Assembly: GCA_964573725.1 (NCBI GenBank)
Contig: CAZNLJ010000002.1
Span: 62,001-126,000, forward strand
Direction of reading: 5' to 3'
DNA: 64,000 bases
Source of the DNA: UBA6168 sp964573725
GTDB taxonomy: Bacteria; Bacteroidota; Bacteroidia; Chitinophagales; Saprospiraceae
A program made the position numbers and the translations under genes. The notes beneath the pieces are model-generated. The model made no database searches. It was not told where the DNA came from and was given only the letters and a program-made list of their open reading frames with translations. Of the stretch, positions 7,088 through 15,187 are shown one piece after another; the first letter of the stretch is position 1; the number at the start of each line of letters is the position of its first letter.

Positions 7088-9481
7088 ATGCGCACCTTCC
7101 TCCTGCTGCTGCCGCTCGTCTGGCTCTGCAGCGACCTCTCCGGCCAATCTTATGCCCGTCTGAAAGTCTGGCTTGACGCGGACCACCCGTTCGAACGCTT
7201 GGCCCGGCTCGGACTCGACACCGACCATGGCCACCTGCAACCCGAGAAATATTTCATCAGCGAATTCTCCGCCGAAGAGCACGACCTGCTGCGGGCCGCC
7301 GGATTCCGGACCACCGTGCTCGTCCCCGACCTGGCGGCCTTCCGGGCACATGCCGCCGCTACCCCGGCGGCCACCGCCGCCCGGCACCTTGCCTGTGACC
7401 CCATGCCGCCCGGACAGGATTGGGACACCCCCGCCAACTACCAGTCCGGCAGCATGGGAGGCTATTTCAAGTACCAGGAAATGTTGGACCACCTCGATGC
7501 CATGGCCCAGCTGTACCCCCATCTCATCAGCGTCCGCACCCCCATCACCGACGATTACACCACCCACGAGGGACGGCCGGTCTTTTGGGTCCGGATTTCC
7601 GACCAACCGCAAACCGCAGAGCCCGGGGAACCCGCCGTCCTCTACACCGCCCTGCATCACGCCCGGGAACCCAACAGCCTTTCCCAGCTGCTGTTCTTCA
7701 TGTGGTACCTGCTTGAAAATTACGGCAGCGACGAAGAGGTCACCTATCTCGTGGACAACCTGTCGCTTGTGTTCGTCCCCTGCGTCAATCCGGACGGATA
7801 CCTGTTCAACGAGACGAACAACCCGAACGGTGGCGGCATGTGGCGCAAGAACCGACGCAACAACGGCAACGGCACCTTCGGGGTGGACCTCAACCGCAAC
7901 TACGGCCATGAATGGGGCTACGACAACACCGGCTCCTCCCCCAACCCGGACGCTCAGACCTACCGGGGGCCCGGCCCCTTTTCGGAACCGGAGACCCGCA
8001 TGATCCGTGACCTCTGCCTCGCCCACGCCTTCCGCATCGCCCTCAATTACCACACCTTCGGCAACCTCCTCGTCTATCCTTGGGGCTATACGGATTCCGC
8101 CACCCCCGACCATGCCACCTTTTCCGCTTTCGGCCGCCTGATGACCGGGGAAAACGATTTCCTTGCAGGATTCGGCTCCCAAACCGTCGGCTACACCACC
8201 AACGGGGTGTCGGACGACTGGATGTACGGCGAGCAAACCCTCAAGGACCGGATCTTTTCCATGACCCCGGAAGTCGGCCCGGGCACCTGGGGGTTCTGGC
8301 CACCGGCCACGGCCATCGACGACCTGAACCGGCAATGCATGCGGATGAACCTCATGGCCGCCCACCTGGCCCTCAACTACGGCGACCTGCAACTCCCCGG
8401 CGACCTGTACCTGACCGGGTGGCAACAGGAACAGCCTTTCGACCTGACCAAATACGGCCTGGCCAACGGCCCCCTGGAGGTCTCCCTGCAAACCTCCTCC
8501 GACCTGGTCCTGGAAACCGGAAGCAACCTCCAATTCGGCCTCTTCCACCTCGAACAGGCCGTCGACGCCATCCCCTTCACCCTTTCCCCCGCCATCCAAC
8601 CCGGCGATACGATCCATTTCGACATGGTACTGTCCAACGGACAATACACCTGGCTCCACCCCTTCCACCGGATCTTCGCCGCAGCCGGCGGCCCGCTGTG
8701 GAGTGATCCGGCGGATGACGCCGCCGCCTGGAATACCGCCACGGATTGGGGCATCACCACCGAGACCTACCATTCCGCACCCGCCTGCCTGACCGATTCC
8801 CCTGCCGGAAACTACCTGCCGAACCAGAACAATGAAATCGTCTTGTCCGATCCGCTGGTGCTGGCGGACCTCGACGGCGCCACGCTCCGCTTCTTCGCCA
8901 AATGGCAGATCGAGGCCGACGAGGACTATGCCCAGGTGCTGGTATCGGTCGACGGCGGCAGCTTCCAGGCGCTCTGCGGCCGCTACACCCAACCCGGTAC
9001 CGCCGCACAAATCGAGGGCGAACCCGTGTACGACGGAAACCAACCGAACTGGGTCGAGGAAACCATCGACCTGCGCCCTTTCCTGTCTCCTGACGGTCCG
9101 GTTTCCTTACGCTTCGCATTCCGCATGCACGCGGACGAAGCGGTCGCCGGGGACGGGATCTACATCGACGACCTTCAGGTGACGGGATTCCGGGTCGACC
9201 CCGTCTCCCGGCGCACGGAGCCGGCCGATACCGATTGGCAGGTGCACTTGTCGCCCAACCCCGCCCGGGATTTCCTTCGTATCGCATCATCCGGTTTCCC
9301 CGTATCGGCCCCTTTCACCCTGGACATCTCCAACGGCATGGGGCAATCCATTGTCCGCACCTCCTTCGAGGGTCCGGAAATCCGGCTGAACACCGCCGGC
9401 TGGTTGCCCGGATTCTACGTCTATACCGTCCGGAACCGGACCGGGCAACAGCGCCGCGGCAAATTCGTCATCCAACGCTGA
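7088..9481 (+). CDS. Secreted M14 zinc carboxypeptidase with T9SS sorting domain
   Basis: This 797-residue protein has a signal peptide (1-20, ending SDLSGQ). A pro-region is followed by an M14 carboxypeptidase domain starting near residue 125. Zinc ligands appear as HHAREP (H191, E194) and a later histidine in NYHTFGNLLVYPWGY. The substrate-binding NPDGY and LNRNYGHEWG segments and the catalytic glutamate in MTPEVGPG are present. The C-terminal half holds beta domains (about 450-710) resembling the adhesive modules of other secreted Bacteroidota proteases. It ends in a T9SS sorting domain beginning VHLSPNPARDFL and ending GFYVYTVRNRTGQQRRGKF. It should remove C-terminal residues from peptides outside the cell. 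Start MRTFLLLLPL is chosen because it opens the signal peptide. Confidence 0.92.
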   Translation: MRTFLLLLPLVWLCSDLSGQSYARLKVWLDADHPFERLARLGLDTDHGHLQPEKYFISEFSAEEHDLLRAAGFRTTVLVPDLAAFRAHAAATPAATAARHLACDPMPPGQDWDTPANYQSGSMGGYFKYQEMLDHLDAMAQLYPHLISVRTPITDDYTTHEGRPVFWVRISDQPQTAEPGEPAVLYTALHHAREPNSLSQLLFFMWYLLENYGSDEEVTYLVDNLSLVFVPCVNPDGYLFNETNNPNGGGMWRKNRRNNGNGTFGVDLNRNYGHEWGYDNTGSSPNPDAQTYRGPGPFSEPETRMIRDLCLAHAFRIALNYHTFGNLLVYPWGYTDSATPDHATFSAFGRLMTGENDFLAGFGSQTVGYTTNGVSDDWMYGEQTLKDRIFSMTPEVGPGTWGFWPPATAIDDLNRQCMRMNLMAAHLALNYGDLQLPGDLYLTGWQQEQPFDLTKYGLANGPLEVSLQTSSDLVLETGSNLQFGLFHLEQAVDAIPFTLSPAIQPGDTIHFDMVLSNGQYTWLHPFHRIFAAAGGPLWSDPADDAAAWNTATDWGITTETYHSAPACLTDSPAGNYLPNQNNEIVLSDPLVLADLDGATLRFFAKWQIEADEDYAQVLVSVDGGSFQALCGRYTQPGTAAQIEGEPVYDGNQPNWVEETIDLRPFLSPDGPVSLRFAFRMHADEAVAGDGIYIDDLQVTGFRVDPVSRRTEPADTDWQVHLSPNPARDFLRIASSGFPVSAPFTLDISNGMGQSIVRTSFEGPEIRLNTAGWLPGFYVYTVRNRTGQQRRGKFVIQR

Positions 9482-9497
9482 CCGGTCGCCTGTGATT

Positions 9498-9535
9498 CCG
9501 GGACACGGGGGTTCGGCCGAACCCCCGTGTCCCGG
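9498..9535. terminator. 38-bp perfect palindrome after the M14 carboxypeptidase gene
   Basis: Nineteen-base arms meet with no spacer: the left arm begins CCGGGACACGGGGG and the right arm ends CCCCCGTGTCCCGG. It lies 16 bases past the carboxypeptidase stop codon. The RNA would form a very stable GC-rich hairpin, but no T-tract follows on either strand, so it is at best a partial intrinsic terminator. A role in protecting mRNA 3' ends is also possible. Confidence 0.55.
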
Positions 9536-9640
9536 TCCGGCCGCAAGGCATATGCCCGCAGCCAGGGACCGCCGCTCCGGGTGACAAAACAGCCGTCCGG
9601 CCCCCGGTTCCGCCTTCCTGTAAGTCTCTCGCCAATAAAA

Positions 9641-9671
9641 TTTGAAAATACATCCCTGCGTCTTATCTTTG
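9641..9671 (+). promoter_or_regulatory. Promoter of rplU-rpmA
   Basis: TTTG at 9641-9644, a 19-base spacer and TATCTTTG at 9664-9671 match the Bacteroidota primary sigma-factor consensus perfectly. The predicted transcript starts near 9678 and leaves a leader of about 70 bases before rplU. Confidence 0.8.
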
Positions 9672-9750
9672 CGCCCGCTTCTCCTGTCTTATTTTCCGGT
9701 TTACCGAGGGATCGGTCAGGAGCTTCTCGTATCCATCAAATCTCTTCATT

Positions 9751-10065
9751 ATGTTCGCTATCGTAACAATAGCCGGTCAGCAATTCAAAGTGACGGAAGG
9801 TCAGGAGATCTTCGTCCACCGGTTAGAAGCCGCCGAAGGTACCGACCTGCGGTTCGACCAGGTCCTCCTGGTTGCGCAGGACGGGCAGGTCCAGGTGGGC
9901 ATGCCGGTCGTGAAAGGTGCCGCTGTCGGCGCCACCGTCCTGGATCCACTTGTCAAAGGGGACAAAGTCATCGTTTTCAAGAAGAAACGCCGCAAAGGCT
10001 ATCGCAAGAAGAACGGTCACCGCCAGCAGTTCTCCAAGATTCGGATCAACCAAATCTCCATCTGA
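9751..10065 (+). CDS. rplU: 50S ribosomal protein L21
   Basis: This 104-residue protein matches bacterial L21: MFAIVTIAGQQFKVTEGQ at the start and FKKKRRKGYRKKNGHRQQF near the C-terminus, the basic segment that contacts 23S rRNA. It has the minimal length of the family, with none of the C-terminal extension that I recall L21 carrying in many flavobacteria. It is followed after 114 bases by rpmA, the usual partner, and preceded by a perfect Bacteroidota promoter. Confidence 0.97.
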   Translation: MFAIVTIAGQQFKVTEGQEIFVHRLEAAEGTDLRFDQVLLVAQDGQVQVGMPVVKGAAVGATVLDPLVKGDKVIVFKKKRRKGYRKKNGHRQQFSKIRINQISI

Positions 10066-10179
10066 GCAAACCTGGTCCGCCCGGGCCGCCACAATGTCCC
10101 TCCGTCGGAAAGCCTGACCGGGACCTGATGGCATCCCGCCCGGGAGACAGGATGCCGATCATCTCTAAAATTCAAGACA

Positions 10180-10782
10180 ATGGCACATAAAAAAGGGGAA
10201 GGTTCAACCCAAAATGGTCGCGACAGTAATAGCAAACGATTGGGTGTCAAGCTTTTCGGTGGCCAGGCAGCGACCGCCGGCAGCATCATCGTCCGCCAGC
10301 GGGGCACCAAGTTCCACGCCGGGGACAACGTTTACCTCGGTAAAGACTACACCCTTCACGCCGGTGTTCCGGGTACGGTGAGCTTCCGCAAAGGTCGCAA
10401 CAACCGGACCTACGTCAACATCACTCCCTACGGGGCAGGTGTGGAGACCAAAGCCGCCCAACCGGCCGCTCCGGCCGCTCCCGCTCCCGTCGCGGAAAAA
10501 CCGACACCTGCCGCCCAACCGACGGGCGCAGACGATCTCAAGAAGATCGAAGGCATCGGTCCCAAGATCGCCACCCTGCTGCAGGATGCCGGCATCCATA
10601 CCTACGCCGACCTGGCCGCTGCAGATCTCGATAAGCTGCAAGCCGTCCTGGAGGCTGCCGGCTCCCGCTACAAGATGCACGACCCCGGTACCTGGGCCCG
10701 ACAGGCTTCCCTCGCCGCAGCCGGCAATTGGGATGAATTGAAGCAGCTCCAGGATGAACTCAAAGGAGGCAAGGAAGGGTAA
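10180..10782 (+). CDS. rpmA: 50S ribosomal protein L27 with C-terminal helix-hairpin-helix extension
   Basis: Residues 1-88 are a standard L27 (MAHKKGEGSTQNGRDSNSK at the N-terminus, then IIVRQRGTKFHAGDNVYLG and DYTLHAGVPGTVSF). The N-terminal tail, which reaches the peptidyl transferase centre, starts at the usual MAHKK with no cleavable extension. The protein continues through an Ala/Pro-rich linker (89-116) into a helix-hairpin-helix domain (about 117-161, DDLKKIEGIGPKIATLLQDA) and a helical tail with HDPGTWARQA and NWDELKQLQDEL. At 200 residues it is more than twice the normal L27 length. The same kind of domain is known to me as an extension of L21 in this phylum; here L21 is bare and L27 carries it. 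It probably adds an RNA or protein contact at the ribosome surface. Confidence 0.93.
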   Translation: MAHKKGEGSTQNGRDSNSKRLGVKLFGGQAATAGSIIVRQRGTKFHAGDNVYLGKDYTLHAGVPGTVSFRKGRNNRTYVNITPYGAGVETKAAQPAAPAAPAPVAEKPTPAAQPTGADDLKKIEGIGPKIATLLQDAGIHTYADLAAADLDKLQAVLEAAGSRYKMHDPGTWARQASLAAAGNWDELKQLQDELKGGKEG

Positions 10783-10888
10783 GCCGCCCGTTCGCCGCCT
10801 GCTGTCCGCATCGCTAAATTGCGGATTCCGGTACGTCCGATGAATCGGACGGTTTCCATTGTTGCCATGGCGGCATTTTCTTGCCTTT

Positions 10889-10951
10889 GGTCTGAAAAAA
10901 AAAACGTTTCTGATTTTGTATGCAAAATCGGAAACGTTTTTTTTTCAGACC
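10889..10951. terminator. Bidirectional terminator between rpmA and rarA
   Basis: A 63-base inverted repeat has arms of about 29-30 bases. Each arm begins GGTCTG, has an A10 run (T9 in the other arm), and ends CGTTTCTGATTTTG, around a four-base TATG loop. Only one G-T wobble and one A-run slip interrupt pairing. The A/T runs inside the stem give a U-tract for transcripts from both directions, which suits its place between the convergent rpmA and rarA genes. Confidence 0.85.
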
Positions 10952-11005
10952 GGCTTCCGCCCGGGCATCGGCAGGATGGGACAACAACCGTTGCGATGCA
11001 CCGCT

Positions 11006-12280
11006 TCAGTAACCGTACTTCTCCTTCCACCTCTCCGACAACCACTGCCGGATCCGCGCTTCGGCGGCATTTTTTCCCGGTTGATACAAGGTGCGTCCCC
11101 GGATCTCCGGGGGCAGGAACTCCATATCCGCGAAATTACCTTCCCCGTCGTGCGCGTATTGATATCCCTGCCCATACTGCAAGGATTTCATCAGTCCGGT
11201 CGGGGCATTGCGCAAGGGCAAGGGAACCGGCAGGCTGCCCGTCTTTCGGACCAGGGCCAGGGCCGCTTCGATGGCCAGGTACCCCGAATTGCTCTTCGCC
11301 GAAGTCGCCAGGTAAATGGTGGTCTGGGAAAGGATGATCCTGGCTTCCGGCATGCCTACCGTACGGATGGCCTCCAGGCAGGTGGTCGCCATCAACAAGG
11401 CATTGGGGTTCGCCAGTCCGATGTCTTCCGCCGCCAGGACAATCAGGCGGCGTGCGATGAAAACGATATCCTCCCCCCCTTCCAGCATCCTCGCCAACCA
11501 ATAGACTGCGGCATTGGGATCACTGCCCCGCACCGACTTGATGAAAGCGGAGATGATGTCGTAATGCTGCTCTCCGGTCTTGTCGTACAAGGCAAGGTTC
11601 CGTTGGATGGTTTGCTCCACCAGGGCATTGGTGAGGACCAGCTCCGCCGTCCCGTCCGCCAGCTGTGCGACCAATTCCAGCGTATTCAGCAACTTCCGCG
11701 CATCCCCGCCGGAACTGAGCAGCAAGGCCTCGTATTCCGCCACCCGGATCATCCGGCGCGACAGCCATTCATCCTCCCGCAAGGCCTTATCCACCAATTG
11801 TACCAGTGCCGCCTTGTCCAGGCTTTCCAGGACATAGACCTGGCATCTGGACAACAGGGCGGGGATGACTTCGAAGGAAGGATTTTCGGTGGTGGCGCCG
11901 ATCAGGGTGACGATGCCTTTTTCGACGGCGCCCAACAAGGAATCCTGTTGTGATTTGGAGAAGCGATGGATTTCATCGATGAAAAGCAGGGGACCCGGGG
12001 TGTGGAAAAAGCGCTGGCCCCTCGCTTTCTCTATGGCTTCCCGGATATCCCTGACCCCTGCATGGATGGCGCTGAGCTGGAAGAAAGGCCGACCCGCCGC
12101 TTCGGCGACCAAGCCGGCCAGGGTGGTCTTGCCGACACCGGGAGGTCCCCAGAGGATGAGGGAGGGAAGGCCACCCTGCTCCACCGCCTGCCGCAAGGCC
12201 GCACCGGGAGCGGTCAGGTGCGGCTGCCCGAGGTAATCCTGGAAGGATTTGGGTCTCATCCTTTCGGCCAATGGTTGCAT
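11006..12280 (-). CDS. rarA: Replication-associated recombination protein A (RarA/MgsA AAA ATPase)
   Basis: This 424-residue protein matches RarA, the clamp-loader-like AAA+ ATPase that acts at stalled replication forks. It begins MQPLAERMRPKSFQDYLGQ. The Walker A motif GPPGVGKT is at residues 45-52 and Walker B FIDEIH at 100-105. A sensor segment GATTENPSFEV and the arginine-finger context ALLSRCQVY follow. The C-terminal tetramerisation region with YWLARMLEGGED and YLATSAKSNSGYLAI is intact. It lies 80 bases downstream of the ABC permease gene on the same strand and may be co-transcribed with it. Confidence 0.95.
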   Translation of the reverse strand: MQPLAERMRPKSFQDYLGQPHLTAPGAALRQAVEQGGLPSLILWGPPGVGKTTLAGLVAEAAGRPFFQLSAIHAGVRDIREAIEKARGQRFFHTPGPLLFIDEIHRFSKSQQDSLLGAVEKGIVTLIGATTENPSFEVIPALLSRCQVYVLESLDKAALVQLVDKALREDEWLSRRMIRVAEYEALLLSSGGDARKLLNTLELVAQLADGTAELVLTNALVEQTIQRNLALYDKTGEQHYDIISAFIKSVRGSDPNAAVYWLARMLEGGEDIVFIARRLIVLAAEDIGLANPNALLMATTCLEAIRTVGMPEARIILSQTTIYLATSAKSNSGYLAIEAALALVRKTGSLPVPLPLRNAPTGLMKSLQYGQGYQYAHDGEGNFADMEFLPPEIRGRTLYQPGKNAAEARIRQWLSERWKEKYGY

Positions 12281-12360
12281 TTGGAAAAATCGTTGGTTAC
12301 CATATCAACTGTTCCGGACCCCGGCATTTGCCGTATAGGCAGCCGGTAAGGGAATCGGCT

Positions 12361-13662
12361 TCAGCGGAATCGGATGGCTTTGAGGGGACTGATCCGACTG
12401 ACCAGCCAGGAAGGGATGGTCAGGAAGAGCAGGATGACCGACAAGGCCCCCGCGTTCAGCCACAAGAGATGCACCCAGTCGAGTTCGACCGGGGCGACGG
12501 ACAAGTAATAGTTCTCCTCGTCCAGGCGGATGAGACCATACCGCTCCTGGAGCCAACAGCATCCGATGCCCAGGAGATTGCCCCAGCCCAATCCGGCGCC
12601 CACGATATAAGCGGAATGATAAAGGAACACCTTGCGGATATCCCAATTCCGCATGCCCAGGGCCTTGAGGATGCCGATCATATTGGTGCGTTCGAGGATC
12701 AGGATCATAAGGGCCGTGACCATGTTGATCAGGGCGACGACCACCATCAGGGCCAGGATGACCACCTCGTTGATATCCTGGAGGGCGAGCCATTCGAAAA
12801 TGGCGGGGAATTTCTCCCGGACGGTTTCACAGTACAGGGAAGGCGGCAACAAGTCCAGGTAGACATATTCGGCGAACAGGTCGAGATCCGCCAGGTCATC
12901 CACGAACACCTCGAAGCCGGCCACCTGGTTGTCCTGCCAACCGAGCAATTCCCTGGCTTTCCGGATATCGACGAGGGCGAACTTGCGGTCGTACTCCTCC
13001 AGGCCGGTCTTGTAGATACCCCGCACGGTGAGGCGGCGCGGGTACAATTCGCCGTCCTTGACAAAACTGAAGAGGAAGCGGTCTCCGGTCCGGAGCTGCA
13101 GCCGGTCGGCCGTTTGGCGGGAGATGACGACATCGCTTGCGGTCAGTGAATCCGACAAGGGGAGCCGTTCCCCTTCCTGCAGGTATTGGTCGAAGAACTG
13201 TCCGTCGAAGTCCGTGCCGATTCCTTTCAGGACAATTCCCTCGATTTCCGAACCGGTCTTGATGATGCCCGGTTTCAGGGCGAAGCGCTGCACATGCCGG
13301 ATACCGCCCTTGGTCCGCCGGGTGCGTTCGAACGGCCATTCCATGCCGGCGAGTTCCCAGGTTTCGGTATAGGAAATCCTGCCGGTCCGGCGCAGGTCCG
13401 GCAGGAAAGGCTGGTCGCCGTCGATCGGCAGGACTTCCCCGGCATTCCGGTTGACCTGTGCATTGGTAATATGGATGTGTCCCCAAAAACCGAATATCTT
13501 TTCCCCGATCTGGTGTTTGAAACCGGTGATGACGGCCGTGGCGACGATCATGACCGCCAGGCTCAGGGCCACCGCCGCCACGGCGATACGGATGATGAGC
13601 GCGGAGAAGGACCGCCGGTTGGAAAACGCGACCTTACGGGCGATGAAATGGGACAGGTTCAT
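12361..13662 (-). CDS. FtsX-type ABC transporter permease (LolC/LolE-like)
   Basis: This 433-residue membrane protein has the MacB/LolC-type layout: one N-terminal helix (about 22-48, ALIIRIAVAAVALSLAVMIV), a large periplasmic domain (about 50-290), and three C-terminal helices. The FtsX segment includes VVALINMVTALMILILERT and MIGILKALGMRNWDIRKVFL, with the GMR motif typical of LolC/E. Such permeases work with an ATPase to move lipoproteins or other envelope substrates; the ATPase is not adjacent. A TATCTTTG -7 element ends only five bases before the start codon, so the mRNA may be leaderless. Confidence 0.88.
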   Translation of the reverse strand: MNLSHFIARKVAFSNRRSFSALIIRIAVAAVALSLAVMIVATAVITGFKHQIGEKIFGFWGHIHITNAQVNRNAGEVLPIDGDQPFLPDLRRTGRISYTETWELAGMEWPFERTRRTKGGIRHVQRFALKPGIIKTGSEIEGIVLKGIGTDFDGQFFDQYLQEGERLPLSDSLTASDVVISRQTADRLQLRTGDRFLFSFVKDGELYPRRLTVRGIYKTGLEEYDRKFALVDIRKARELLGWQDNQVAGFEVFVDDLADLDLFAEYVYLDLLPPSLYCETVREKFPAIFEWLALQDINEVVILALMVVVALINMVTALMILILERTNMIGILKALGMRNWDIRKVFLYHSAYIVGAGLGWGNLLGIGCCWLQERYGLIRLDEENYYLSVAPVELDWVHLLWLNAGALSVILLFLTIPSWLVSRISPLKAIRFR

Positions 13663-13667
13663 GTCGA

Positions 13668-13675
13668 CAAAGATA
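13668..13675 (-). promoter_or_regulatory. -7 element directly before the ABC permease start codon
   Basis: Read on the minus strand the bases are TATCTTTG, a perfect TAnnTTTG, followed by five bases and the ATG at 13660-13662. Transcription would start at or next to the start codon, giving a leaderless mRNA. No TTTG -33 element is evident. Confidence 0.45.
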
Positions 13676-13816
13676 AGCGAAAGCGGCGTTTGCCGTAGGG
13701 GCGGTCCGGTCGGCGCGATGCCGTCGACGGAACCGGCGGCTGCAACGCACGGTTCAAGCGGAGAGGGGCTGGAGGTCCGGGCATCGAAAATGTTTCAAGC
13801 TTAAGGGTCGATTCCC

Positions 13817-13824
13817 TATTTTTG
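13817..13824 (+). promoter_or_regulatory. Candidate -7 element of the tyrS promoter
   Basis: TATTTTTG matches the -7 consensus 23 bases upstream of the tyrS start. A TTTC at 13793-13796 may serve as a weak -33 element with a 20-base spacer. Confidence 0.5.
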
Positions 13825-13847
13825 TCCGTCCAATAAAAAACACAAGC

Positions 13848-15122
13848 ATGGATTTCATAGAAGAACTGCGTTGGCGGAACATGTTGCACACCCTGACCGA
13901 AGGCGTGGAAGCCCATCTGGCCGGGGGTATGCGGACCGGGTACATCGGGTTCGACCCGACGGCGCCGGCGCTCACCATCGGCAATTACGTCCAGCTCATG
14001 GTGTTGAACCTATTCCAACGGGCCGGTCACCGGCCGGTCGTGCTCATGGGCGGGGCGACCGGCCGCATCGGGGATCCCTCCGGCAAGGATAAGGAGCGGG
14101 AATTGAAGACACCGGAGGAGTTGGATGCGAACCTGGCGAGACAACAGGCGCAGATGTTGCGGTTCCTGGATTTCGGAGACCGGGAGAACCGGGCGGTGCT
14201 TTGCAACAACCTGACATTCTACCAGGACATGAATGTGCTGAACTTCCTGCGGGATGTCGGCAAGACACTGACCGTGAATTACATGTTGGCCAAGGACAGT
14301 GTGCAGAACCGGCTGGAGACCGGCCTTTCCTTCACGGAATTCAGCTACCAACTGTTACAGGCATACGACTTCCAGTGCCTTTACCGTTCCCATGGCTGTA
14401 CCGTCCAGCTGGGCGGCAGCGACCAGTTCGGCAACATCACTTCCGGGATGGAATTCATCCGGCGCAACCTGGGGGAGAAGGCATACGGGGTCACCTCCAA
14501 CCTATTGACCAAGTCGGACGGCAAGAAATTCGGGAAATCGGAGCAAGGCAACATTTGGCTGGACCCGGCGCTCACCTCCCCCTACCGGTTCTACCAATTC
14601 TGGATCAATGCCGACGACAAGGACCTGTCAACGTTCATCCGCTATTTCACCTTGAAGTCGAAGGAGGAAGTACTGGCCCTGGAGGCAGCGCATGCCGGGC
14701 AACCCCAGGTATTGAAAGCCCTGTTGGCGGAAGAGATGACCGTCCGGATCCATTCCGAGCAAGCCTATCGGTCGGTGCAACGGGTGTCCGCGCTGTTGTT
14801 CCATCCGAAGGAAGGGCAGGACACCCTATTGGCGATGGCTGCGGAGGAGCTGGACATGGTGGCGGCGGAGATTCCGTCGTTCGAACTGCCGCGGGAGGTA
14901 TTGGCGAACGGGTTGACCATTACCGAGCTGTTGGCCGGAGCGACCGGTATGGTGGCCTCCAAAGGGGAAGCCCGGCGGGCCGTCCAGGGGCAGGCCGTCT
15001 CCGTCAACAAGGAGAAGATCCTGCAACCGGATGCCGTCATCGGGGCAGCCCATTTGTTGCACGGCCGTTACCTGATGGTGGAAAACGGGAAGAAGAACAA
15101 GTACATGGTGATTTGCCGCTGA
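13848..15122 (+). CDS. tyrS: Tyrosyl-tRNA synthetase
   Basis: This 424-residue class I synthetase charges tRNA-Tyr. It contains GYIGFDPTAPALTIGN (residues 31-46), where the HIGH signature reads TIGN, the GGATGRIGDPSGK loop, the tyrosine-pocket segments SYQLLQAYDF and QLGGSDQFGNITSG, and the KFGKS catalytic loop. A C-terminal S4 RNA-binding domain ends the protein (GEARRAVQGQAVSVN...). The first histidine of HIGH is replaced by threonine. I believe TIGN occurs in other Bacteroidota TyrS, so the enzyme is presumably active. It sits between convergent or divergent genes and has its own -7 element just upstream. Confidence 0.96.
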   Translation: MDFIEELRWRNMLHTLTEGVEAHLAGGMRTGYIGFDPTAPALTIGNYVQLMVLNLFQRAGHRPVVLMGGATGRIGDPSGKDKERELKTPEELDANLARQQAQMLRFLDFGDRENRAVLCNNLTFYQDMNVLNFLRDVGKTLTVNYMLAKDSVQNRLETGLSFTEFSYQLLQAYDFQCLYRSHGCTVQLGGSDQFGNITSGMEFIRRNLGEKAYGVTSNLLTKSDGKKFGKSEQGNIWLDPALTSPYRFYQFWINADDKDLSTFIRYFTLKSKEEVLALEAAHAGQPQVLKALLAEEMTVRIHSEQAYRSVQRVSALLFHPKEGQDTLLAMAAEELDMVAAEIPSFELPREVLANGLTITELLAGATGMVASKGEARRAVQGQAVSVNKEKILQPDAVIGAAHLLHGRYLMVENGKKNKYMVICR

Positions 15123-15158
15123 GTCCGCAAGGGCGGCATCGGCTCATCCGGGGCCGTT

Positions 15159-15180
15159 CCCGGGCCCTTGCATGCCCGGG
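15159..15180. terminator. GC-rich hairpin between tyrS and tonB
   Basis: CCCGGGC (15159-15165) and GCCCGGG (15174-15180) can pair around an eight-base loop between the convergent tyrS and TonB genes. No T-tract follows, so a termination role is only suggested by position. Confidence 0.35.
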
Positions 15181-15187
15181 GCAGCCA

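Noticed and set aside
7082..9043. Long open frame opposite the M14 carboxypeptidase
   Set aside because: It is a GC-driven antisense frame over a gene with clear zinc and sorting motifs.
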